Assembly: GCF_009712605.1 (NCBI RefSeq)
Contig: NZ_WASO01000004.1
Span: forward strand, 1 to 64,000
Direction of reading: 5' to 3'
Origin: Paludibacter sp.
GTDB taxonomy: Bacteria > Bacteroidota > Bacteroidia > Bacteroidales > Paludibacteraceae
Length of the DNA stretch: 64,000 nucleotides
The notes beneath the pieces were generated by a model. It saw only the letters and a program-made list of their open reading frames with translations, made no database searches and had not been told where the DNA came from. Shown here piece by piece: positions 56,237 to 64,000 of this stretch; position 1 is the first letter of the stretch, and each line of letters starts with the position of its first letter. A program made the translations under genes and the position numbers.

Positions 56237-57110
56237 GTGTTCAAAATTATTTATCAAGGTCACCCGGAGTCAAAATCAGCAAACGACGTAACGTTCTCAA
56301 CACGTTAATATTCGTCTGCTCACAATCACAATATTCGACAATCAGCTTAACATTGAATTCTGAGTACTGATGAGCTGTTGCAAATTAGAAATTTAACTGC
56401 AGTAATATACAATATACAAAGCAATACGACCTTCAGATAAAGGCTTACCATGCTTGGGCTTATTGTAATTTATTACTCCGCAAATATACGACAAAAAGAC
56501 CACCCAAAACCGAAGCCAAAGATTACAGCATCAAAGATCGCATACTCTATCTCATCGGAGTCTCTGTTTGTATTAAGTGAAAATCATGGACAAACCCGCT
56601 TTATTTTCTTTGAGGGGGAGGAGGATTTGAATTGCAAAAAAGTAAAAATTAACTCTTCATACGGCATTCAAATCTCAACCCGGGTATTTGCACTCGAAAA
56701 AATAACTATATCAGGATGACTTTAAGATTTACCTTTTATTATTTAGACAATGATTTTAAAAGTCATCCGGCTACCAAGCAAATGTTAATTATATCAACAG
56801 CACTGAATTTCATGCATTTGCAATAAAGAATCCAAAAGGGCTTTGCAAAGCAATCGAGAAATGCCATTAAACTTAACAAATAAAGAGGTTTATGAAATCG
56901 AAACGCATCCTTTTTGAATGAAAAATCCACCTCCTTTAAAGACAAACCATCTACCTTAGCGATGTTAAAATTAACCAACGAAACATACTCAAAATCAATT
57001 TCTATGCAGAACAAAACAGATTAACCTTAATCCACAACATGAAGATGGCCGCCTGCCATCCTCATATGCATTTAGTCTCAGCTAATAAATTATTCTAAAA
57101 ATTAAAGACC
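56237..57110. other. Divergent regulatory region of locus 2
   Basis: 874 bases between the HTCS and susC-2. On the minus strand a -7-like box lies at 56481-56488 (TATATTTG), with no well-placed -33. I see no clear plus-strand box and no convincing gene; the short frames at 56450-56719 and 56763-57014 lack features of real proteins. Confidence 0.55.
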
Positions 57111-60100
57111 ATGAACGTCAGAAAGAAATCATTATGTCTTTTAGCTCTATTTGCATGGTTGACACCTGCACTTACGAGCCACGTGAGTACAATCACTGCT
57201 CAGAATACGTCTACTCAGCAAAAAAAGGAAAGCATTTCCGGTAAAGTGAAAGACACAAAAGGAGAAACCCTGATTGGGGTTAGTGTCAAAATTAAAGGCT
57301 CCAACGTGGGCACAATTACTGATGCAACCGGAAGTTTCACGCTTAAAAATGTCCCATCATCAGCCATTCTTGAATTTTCCTACATTGGGATGAATCCGAT
57401 AGAGGTTGCCGTTGGTAACCGCACTTCAATCAATGTAACCCTCGAAGAAAAAACCGTGGGTATGAACGAAGTGGTAGTAGTTGGCTTTGGAACACAAAAG
57501 AAAGTAAACCTTACCGGTTCAGTGGGTACTGTTGATGCAAAAGCACTGGAAGCCCGCCCGGTACAAAATGCCGTACAATCTCTGGAAGGGATGGTAGCCG
57601 GTTTGAACATTTCACAAAATCAGGGTATGCTTGAAAGTAAACCCAGCGTGAATGTACGCGGACTTGCCACCATCGGCACTGGATCCTCCGGCAGCCCGTT
57701 AATTTTAATAGACGGGATGGAAGGTGACCTTAGTGCTATTAACCCTCAGGATATTGAAAACATCTCGGTATTGAAAGATGCTGCTGCCTCTTCAATTTAT
57801 GGATCAAGAGCGCCTTTCGGTGTTATTTTGGTCACTACAAAAAAAGGAAAACAAGGAAAAATCAGTATTAATTACAGCAACAATTTCAAAACCAGTTCCC
57901 CTGTCCTACTTCCTCACATGATGGATTCGTACACTTTTGCTCTCTATTTTAACGAAGCGTCAAAGAACAGCGGATCCAGTCCTTTCTTTGACGATGCATG
58001 GTTAAAACGCATCAAAGATTTTCAGGACGGCAAGCTTATCGGATCGAACGGCCTGCCTGTCACCTCGGTACCGAATGGTTCACACTGGGCTGATTATGGC
58101 GGCGGCAATGACAACATCGACTGGTATAAAGCTGTTTACAAAAGCTCAGCCCCTTCGCAGGAACATAACTTCAGTGTTTCCGGCGGAAATGAGTCGACAA
58201 AATACTATTTTTCTGGCAACTACCTTGATCAGGATGGCTTCATGAGATTTGGAGGCGACCATTTCTATCGTTATACCGCTACAGGAAAAATCGAAACCAA
58301 ACTGGCTCCATGGGTGACGTTAGGATACAACACACGTTGGATCAGACAGGATTATCAGAGACCTTCATCATTAGGTGATGGTTTATTCTCTGATCTTGCT
58401 CGTCAGGGCTGGCCTATTCTTCCATTATACGATCCGAATGGTTATTTATTCTCATCCCCTTCCCCCGCATTGGCATTAAGAGATGGCGGACGTGACAAGA
58501 CGCAGGAAGACTGGCTGTATCAACAGGCTAAGATTGTATTGGAACCTGTAAAAGGCTGGATTACTACCGGAGAATTTAACTATAAAACCGATGATCAGTT
58601 CAGACATTGGGATACCCAAAAAACATACAATCACGACGTCAATGGCAATGCTTATGCCTACAACACTTACTCCGGAGTACATGAAGGTGCATACCGTACA
58701 AATTATTACAATGTCAACCTATTTTCTGAATACACTAAAGAGTTAAAAGGTGGACACACTCTAAAAGGATTAGTCGGATTCCAGTCTGAAATGAATCAAT
58801 ATCGCGATTTAACTGCCGACAGACAAGGCATTGTCGTGGCTGATCTTCCTACGTTAAATACTACAAACGGTATAGATGCCAGTGGCAAAACGGCAGCACC
58901 TTCTATTTCAGGAAACTACTACAACTGGTCTACTGCCGGTTTCTTTGGCCGCTTGAATTACGATTACCAGGGTCGCTATCTGGTAGAAGCCAATATGCGT
59001 TATGACGGCACTTCGCGTTGGAGAGCCGACAAACGATGGAACTGGTTCCCATCATTTTCAGCTGGTTGGAATATCGCACGGGAATCATTCTGGAAACCCT
59101 TTGCAGACTATGTTTCCACCTTTAAGCTAAGAGCTTCTTACGGATCGTTGGGAAATCAGAATACTGTTGATTCAAATGGAAATCTTTTGCCATATCCTAC
59201 TTATCAGACAATGCCAATCGGTACTGCAAACGGATCTTGGTTAATAAACGGAGTACAACCGAATACATCTTCCATTCCTGGTATCATTAGCGCGGCTCTT
59301 AGCTGGGAAAAAATCCGTACATGGAATGCCGGATTAGACATTGCAGCTCTTAATAACCGTTTGAATGTTTCACTTGACTGTTATATCCGCTATACCAATG
59401 ATATGGTGGGAGATGGCGTAGAATTGCCGGCAACATTAGGAACCAGTGTTCCCAAAACCAACAACACCGACCTTAAAACACAGGGTTTCGAACTGGAAGT
59501 AAGCTGGAAAGACAGACTCGCAAATGGTCTTGGCTATGGAGTAAAAGTACTGTTATCTAACTCGACATCAAAAATAACCCGGTATGCCAACCCAACGGGA
59601 ACACTCGATAAATATTACGCCGGAGAAACTTACGGAGAAATCTGGGGGTATACAACCAAAGGCATTGCAAAATCGGATGATGAAATGAATGCTCATTTAG
59701 CAACTCTTGCTAATGGAGGTCAGAATGCATTAGGATCCAACTGGAAAGCCGGTGATATTATGTATGCCGACATCAATGGTGACGGTAAAATTGACAATGG
59801 CGCCAATACAGTTAGCAATCACGGAGACTTGAAGGTTATCGGTAATAAGACTCCAAAATTACCTTTTGGTGTAGAACTGACTGCCGACTGGAAAGGGTTT
59901 GACTTCAGAGCATTCCTCCAGGGTGTAATGAAGAGAGATTATTTCGCAGATAGTTACTTCTTCTGGGGTGCATGGAAGTGGGGAATCTGGTGGTCAACCG
60001 GATTAAAAGAACAACTCGATTATTTCCGTGGTGATGCTAACAATCCATTGGGACAAAATCTGAACTCTTATTATCCACGTCCTTTATTCGGAGATGGAAA

Positions 60101-60371
60101 GAACCAACAGTGTCAGACAAAATATCTGCTAAACGCTGCTTATGTACGTTTGAAGAACCTCCAGTTAGGTTATACTCTTCCCCGCGCAATTACCGAAAGA
60201 GTTGGTATTCATAAGTTGAGAGTGTATGTATCGGGTGAAAACCTGCTCACATTCACAAACATGCCTAAAATGTTTGATCCTGAAACCGTAGATGGCGGAG
60301 TATCCTGGATGGTTGGTAATGCCTATCCATTGTCCAGAGTATTTTCCGGAGGTTTGAGTGTTAATTTCTAA
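57111..60371 (+). CDS. SusC/RagA-type TonB-linked outer membrane protein, locus 2
   Basis: A 1086-residue glycan importer of the same type as the locus 1 SusC. Signal peptide (to about 31, ITAQ), CarboxypepD_reg-like domain (about 42-115, SISGKVKDTKGETLIGVSVKIKGSNVGTITD), TonB-box region MNEVVVVGFGTQKKVNLTGSV, plug (IENISVLKDAAASSIYGSRAPFGVILVTTKKGK) and a barrel ending in LSVNF. It is followed 12 bases later by susD. The cargo differs presumably from locus 1 because the barrel is only generally similar. Confidence 0.96.
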   Translation: MNVRKKSLCLLALFAWLTPALTSHVSTITAQNTSTQQKKESISGKVKDTKGETLIGVSVKIKGSNVGTITDATGSFTLKNVPSSAILEFSYIGMNPIEVAVGNRTSINVTLEEKTVGMNEVVVVGFGTQKKVNLTGSVGTVDAKALEARPVQNAVQSLEGMVAGLNISQNQGMLESKPSVNVRGLATIGTGSSGSPLILIDGMEGDLSAINPQDIENISVLKDAAASSIYGSRAPFGVILVTTKKGKQGKISINYSNNFKTSSPVLLPHMMDSYTFALYFNEASKNSGSSPFFDDAWLKRIKDFQDGKLIGSNGLPVTSVPNGSHWADYGGGNDNIDWYKAVYKSSAPSQEHNFSVSGGNESTKYYFSGNYLDQDGFMRFGGDHFYRYTATGKIETKLAPWVTLGYNTRWIRQDYQRPSSLGDGLFSDLARQGWPILPLYDPNGYLFSSPSPALALRDGGRDKTQEDWLYQQAKIVLEPVKGWITTGEFNYKTDDQFRHWDTQKTYNHDVNGNAYAYNTYSGVHEGAYRTNYYNVNLFSEYTKELKGGHTLKGLVGFQSEMNQYRDLTADRQGIVVADLPTLNTTNGIDASGKTAAPSISGNYYNWSTAGFFGRLNYDYQGRYLVEANMRYDGTSRWRADKRWNWFPSFSAGWNIARESFWKPFADYVSTFKLRASYGSLGNQNTVDSNGNLLPYPTYQTMPIGTANGSWLINGVQPNTSSIPGIISAALSWEKIRTWNAGLDIAALNNRLNVSLDCYIRYTNDMVGDGVELPATLGTSVPKTNNTDLKTQGFELEVSWKDRLANGLGYGVKVLLSNSTSKITRYANPTGTLDKYYAGETYGEIWGYTTKGIAKSDDEMNAHLATLANGGQNALGSNWKAGDIMYADINGDGKIDNGANTVSNHGDLKVIGNKTPKLPFGVELTADWKGFDFRAFLQGVMKRDYFADSYFFWGAWKWGIWWSTGLKEQLDYFRGDANNPLGQNLNSYYPRPLFGDGKNQQCQTKYLLNAAYVRLKNLQLGYTLPRAITERVGIHKLRVYVSGENLLTFTNMPKMFDPETVDGGVSWMVGNAYPLSRVFSGGLSVNF

Positions 60372-60383
60372 AATCTTACAATC

Positions 60384-62390
60384 ATGAGAAATAAAATTTT
60401 ATATACAATAATTGCCGGAGCAGCTTTGCTGCTGGGTTCTTGTAATAATTTTCTCGACCAACAACCTGTTGCGTCTATTACACCCGAAAATTATTTAAAT
60501 GAAGAATCACAATTAGCTTCATACAGTGTAAATCTGTTTTCTGTTTTTCCAACACATGGAAATTGGTCATTCGGTACTTTTGGTATTGATGCAGCAACCG
60601 ACAATATGACCGGTATGACCTATGACAACAAATACGTTCCCGGCCAATGGAAAGTAGGTCAAACAGGCGGTGACTGGGATTTCAGCAACATCCGCAGTTG
60701 TAACTATTTCCTCAACAATGTGGAGCCCAAACGAAAAGCTGGTTTGTTATCAGGTTCGAATGCAAACATTAAGCATTATATCGGCGAAGTTTATATGATC
60801 AGAGCGTTTGTCTATTTTGATAAACTCCAGAAATTAGGCGATTTTCCGATTATCAAATCTGTATTGCCCGACGAATGGCAGACTCTGACTGAAGCCAGTA
60901 AACGTCAGCCGTGCAATGAAGTAGCCCGCTTTATCATTCAGGATCTTGATTCGGCAATTAATCTGATGCAAACAACAGCTCCTGACGGCAAGAAAAACCG
61001 TCTCTCTAAATACTGCGCTTATCAGTTAAAATCGCGTGTTGCATTATTTGAAGCCACATGGTTGAAATATTTCAAAGGGACAGCATTTGTACCCAATGGC
61101 ACCGGATGGCCGGGAGCATCCAAAGATTACAATAAAAATTATCAATACCCTTCGGGTAGCATCGACAATGAAATTAACTGGTTCCTCGATCAGGCAATTG
61201 CTTCGTCGCAACAAGTAGCTGACAACGTTACGCTTGTAAACAACACTATGACGGCAGAAACAGAAACAGGCAAAGCATTTAGCGTAGCTTGCGATGCGAA
61301 TCCTTATTGTAAGATGTTTGCCGATGTTGACATGTCAACCTACAGCGAAGTACTTTTCTGGAGACAATACAGCAAAGGACTGGGAATTACCCACAATGTG
61401 CCTGTTTACGAACAAATTGGCAACGATGGAGTTGGAACTACAAGAGGGATGGTTGACGGATTCTTGATGAAAAACGGACTTCCGATCTATGCTTCCGGTT
61501 CTGGTTATCTAGGAGATGACAGTGCTGCAGTAGCAAAAACCAACAGAGACGGACGTTTGTGGTTATTCCTGAAAACTCCAGGCCAGGTTAATGTTTTATA
61601 TACAAATTCTTCAGGAGATCATGCGACACCGATTGAACCAATACCTATGATACTTGTTTCTACTCCGGAACAAAAGTATAACACCGGATATGCTATCCGC
61701 AAAGGATTAAACTATGATCAGGCACAATGTGCTAACGGCGGTGGCTATACTGGCGCTATTGTTTTCCGTGCGGTAGAATCTTATCTCAACTATATTGAAG
61801 CTTACTACGAAAGATATGGAAGTCTGAATAGTAAAGCTCAGGCTTACTGGCAGGCAATCAGAAACCGTGCAGGCGTTGATCCTGATTACAATAAAACAAT
61901 TGCAGCAACAGACATGAGTCAGGAAGCAAAAAATGACTGGGGTGCTTATTCTGCCGGAAGTTTTGTTGACAAAACTCTGTACAATATTCGTCGTGAACGT
62001 CGATGTGAATTAATGGCCGAAGGTTTGCGATGGATGGATCTGAAACGCTGGAGAGCATTGGATCAGATGATTACAACTCCATACCACATTGAAGGCTTTA
62101 AGCTTTGGGGACCAATGCAAAGCTGGTATACTGCAGGAACTCTGAAATATGGTATTGGCGATGCAAGTAACGTTTCGTCTCCTACATTAAGTCAGTATTT
62201 GCGTCCTTACGAAATGACCACGACATCACTGGCTTACAATGGATACAAATGGGCTATGACCCACTATCTGAGTCCTATTGCCATTCAGCATTTTCTGATT
62301 ACATCCAAAGATGGTTCGGATGTTACTACATCTCCGATTTATCAGAATCCGGGATGGTCGACCACTGCTAATACCGGAGCTCTAAATTAA
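60384..62390 (+). CDS. SusD/RagB family lipoprotein, locus 2
   Basis: A 668-residue lipoprotein. Lipobox LGSC with Cys 20, then NNFLDQQPVASITPENYLNEESQLASYSV. The conserved helices YMIRAFVYFDKLQKLGDFPIIKSV and VESYLNYIEAYYERYG fit SusD, and ERRCELMAEGLRWMDLKRWR near the end is a family mark. The gap from susC-2 is 12 bases, so one message is likely. A terminator follows at 62428, before the GH2 gene. Confidence 0.96.
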   Translation: MRNKILYTIIAGAALLLGSCNNFLDQQPVASITPENYLNEESQLASYSVNLFSVFPTHGNWSFGTFGIDAATDNMTGMTYDNKYVPGQWKVGQTGGDWDFSNIRSCNYFLNNVEPKRKAGLLSGSNANIKHYIGEVYMIRAFVYFDKLQKLGDFPIIKSVLPDEWQTLTEASKRQPCNEVARFIIQDLDSAINLMQTTAPDGKKNRLSKYCAYQLKSRVALFEATWLKYFKGTAFVPNGTGWPGASKDYNKNYQYPSGSIDNEINWFLDQAIASSQQVADNVTLVNNTMTAETETGKAFSVACDANPYCKMFADVDMSTYSEVLFWRQYSKGLGITHNVPVYEQIGNDGVGTTRGMVDGFLMKNGLPIYASGSGYLGDDSAAVAKTNRDGRLWLFLKTPGQVNVLYTNSSGDHATPIEPIPMILVSTPEQKYNTGYAIRKGLNYDQAQCANGGGYTGAIVFRAVESYLNYIEAYYERYGSLNSKAQAYWQAIRNRAGVDPDYNKTIAATDMSQEAKNDWGAYSAGSFVDKTLYNIRRERRCELMAEGLRWMDLKRWRALDQMITTPYHIEGFKLWGPMQSWYTAGTLKYGIGDASNVSSPTLSQYLRPYEMTTTSLAYNGYKWAMTHYLSPIAIQHFLITSKDGSDVTTSPIYQNPGWSTTANTGALN

Positions 62391-62427
62391 TCCGGCAACC
62401 AAAATTATTGCTTAATAGGTTTAGTTC

Positions 62428-62461
62428 AACCCATCCTGGGTACCACTCAGGATGGGTTTTT
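62428..62461 (+). terminator. Rho-independent terminator of susCD-2
   Basis: AACCCATCCTG (62428-62438) pairs with CAGGATGGGTT (62448-62458), followed by T-rich sequence. Confidence 0.85.
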
Positions 62462-62529
62462 ATTCTTACTTTCAGTTAATAGATTATCTATCAAGTGTTT
62501 TTACCAACAAAAAAAACACCCCGTGAAGC

Positions 62530-64000
62530 ATGAAATTCAAATTATTTATTCTTACGTGCCTTCTTATTGTATTTGCGCATAAATCCAATGCTCAGCTTTC
62601 ATTTGGAGATCCGGTGAAAATCAATAACAATTGGCAGTTTCATTTAGGAGATTGTGACGCACTCAAAGCTGACACTTCTACTTCATGGAAAACACTGGAC
62701 TTGCCTCACGACTGGAGCTCTGAAGGTGAATTGAGTCCTTCTTTAGCAAGCTGTACCGGCTATTTGCCCGGTGGGACAGGATGGTATAAAAAAGAACTAG
62801 AAATTCCGGAAAACAAAGCCGGCAAAAAAATTTACCTCTATTTTGAGGGAGTTTACAATCACAGTGAAGTTTACATCAACGGCCATCTGCTTGGCAAACG
62901 TCCGAACGGTTACGTTTCATTTGCTTACGATGCCACACCATTCATTCATTTCGGAAGTAAAAACACGATTGCAGTCCGGGTAGACCACAGCAAATCTGCC
63001 GATTCCAGATGGTATACCGGATCCGGGATTTACAGGAATGTCTGGCTAATCTATGCCAATCCTTTACATTTTACACAATGGGGAATTACCTGTGAGACAA
63101 AGGAATCAAATACAAAAGAAGCATTTCTCCAAATCAAATCCGGGATAGAGAATAACTCCAAAAGTTTGGCAAACCTCACGCTAAACATCCGTCTGATCAA
63201 TAAAGATGGTAAAATTGTTGCAAATAAGTCCGACAAGATGGCTATTGCCTCCGAGACTCACAAAACCGACACCATAGATCTGAAGATTGAAAACCCTGCT
63301 CTGTGGAATCTTGACCGCCCTTATCTTTATACGTTAGAAGTCTCTATAAAACAAGACAATAAAATCCTCGATCAAACTACCCTCCCCGTCGGAATCCGCA
63401 ATTTCACCTTCGATCCGAACAAAGGATTTACATTAAACGGTCAATGGATGAAACTGAAAGGAGTATGTATTCATCATGATGCAGGTGTATTGGGCGCTGC
63501 CGTTCCGAAAGAGGTATGGGAAAGAAGGCTTACCACATTAAAGCAGATGGGATGTAATGCCATCCGTTTGAGCCATAACCCGCAGGCACCTGAATTGTAT
63601 GATTTATGCGACAAGCTTGGTTTTTTGGTGATGGATGAAGCTTTCGACGAATGGGAATCTCCGAAACGTAAGTGGCTTACCGGCTGGAATAACGGAACGC
63701 CCGGTTACGAAGGATCCTACGAATTTTTCAACGAATGGAGCGAGCGTGATTTACAGGACATGATATGCCGTGACAGAAACCACCCCTCCATTTTTGCATG
63801 GAGCATCGGTAACGAAGTGGACTATCCCAATGATCCTTATACCCACCCCATACTTAACGGAGCAACTATCAACCAGCCAATGTATGGAGGCTATATGCCG
63901 GATCATCCGGCTGCCGAACGCCTCGGTGCAATTGCCAAACGATTAGCTTCCATTGTAAAAAAATACGACACTTCCCGTCCCGTAACGGCCGCTCTTGCTG
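62530..64000 (+). CDS. GH2 family glycoside hydrolase, truncated by the window edge
   Basis: A partial gene, 490 codons visible and still open at 64000. The signal peptide runs to about residue 22 (ending SNAQ). The jelly-roll N-terminal domain (about 25-180, with PHDWSSEGE and GTGWYKKELEIPE), an Ig-like middle domain, then the barrel begins NGQWMKLKGVCIHHDAGVLGAAVP (about 306-329). The acid/base Glu lies in WSIGNEVD (about 424-431). Beta-galactosidase or beta-glucuronidase type; the nucleophile region is outside the window, so the substrate is open. It lies downstream of susCD-2 with its own terminator in front, and completes the visible part of locus 2. Confidence 0.85.
   Translation, partial: MKFKLFILTCLLIVFAHKSNAQLSFGDPVKINNNWQFHLGDCDALKADTSTSWKTLDLPHDWSSEGELSPSLASCTGYLPGGTGWYKKELEIPENKAGKKIYLYFEGVYNHSEVYINGHLLGKRPNGYVSFAYDATPFIHFGSKNTIAVRVDHSKSADSRWYTGSGIYRNVWLIYANPLHFTQWGITCETKESNTKEAFLQIKSGIENNSKSLANLTLNIRLINKDGKIVANKSDKMAIASETHKTDTIDLKIENPALWNLDRPYLYTLEVSIKQDNKILDQTTLPVGIRNFTFDPNKGFTLNGQWMKLKGVCIHHDAGVLGAAVPKEVWERRLTTLKQMGCNAIRLSHNPQAPELYDLCDKLGFLVMDEAFDEWESPKRKWLTGWNNGTPGYEGSYEFFNEWSERDLQDMICRDRNHPSIFAWSIGNEVDYPNDPYTHPILNGATINQPMYGGYMPDHPAAERLGAIAKRLASIVKKYDTSRPVTAALA

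Noticed and set aside
56450-56719. 89-codon plus-strand ORF upstream of susC-2
   Set aside because: No recognisable domain, no promoter box in front, and composition like the surrounding intergenic DNA.
56763-57014. 83-codon minus-strand ORF upstream of susC-2
   Set aside because: No features and it sits in the regulatory gap.

Overview
The window looks like a chromosomal segment of a member of Bacteroidota, most likely order Bacteroidales. The evidence is two SusC/SusD pairs, each divergent from a hybrid two-component regulator (HTCS), a type IX secretion (T9SS)-style C-terminal tail, DUF2807, DUF5686 and DUF2264 proteins, outer-membrane-barrel TonB receptors, and repeated promoter -7 boxes of the form TAnnTTTG. 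Few genes have a Shine-Dalgarno sequence, also typical of the phylum. I cannot name the genus.

Layout. 1-432: the end of a CRISPR array (47-bp repeats, 30-bp spacers, type II-C-like), without cas genes in view. 461-6520: three secreted carbohydrate-active enzymes on the minus strand (GH13 alpha-amylase-like, tannase/feruloyl-esterase family, GH51 arabinofuranosidase). 6521-8730: a possible MITE-like element, a hypothetical gene, a GNAT acetyltransferase and a cytidylate-kinase-like protein. 8858-12366: an overlapping pair, an IgGFc-binding-domain surface protein with a T9SS-like tail and a small outer-membrane barrel. 12584-17179: an AT-rich three-gene block (DUF3825 protein, KaiC-like tandem RecA protein with degenerate P-loops, 8-TM membrane protein); this is the best candidate for an undescribed system. 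17180-21973: small hypothetical genes, a lipoprotein, a bacterial PH-domain protein and about 1.3 kb of repeat-rich non-coding DNA.

21974-36805: mostly housekeeping and envelope genes: YciI-like, C_GCAxxG_C_C, HXXEE, GNAT, ABC-F, DEAD-box helicase, EEP hydrolase, TonB receptor, two DUF2807 paralogues, DUF5686 and YbaK. Several hairpin-rich dispersed repeats lie between them. 36802-50108: polysaccharide utilization locus 1 (DUF2264 protein, HTCS, SusC, SusD, GH105). 50291-51851: a type III polyketide synthase with an ICMT-type methyltransferase, a BpsA/BpsB-like alkylpyrone pair. 52187-64000: locus 2 (HTCS, SusC, SusD and a GH2 glycosidase that runs off the right edge).

How it works together. 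In each utilization locus the HTCS would sense an oligosaccharide in the periplasm and activate the divergent susCD operon. SusC/SusD import the glycan across the outer membrane and the GH105 or GH2 enzymes trim it. GH105 and DUF2264 suggest an acidic (uronic-acid-containing) plant glycan for locus 1. The GH51 plus tannase-family pair at the left suggests release of arabinose and aromatic esters from plant cell wall material. All functions are inferred from sequence reading alone, and no database search was run.
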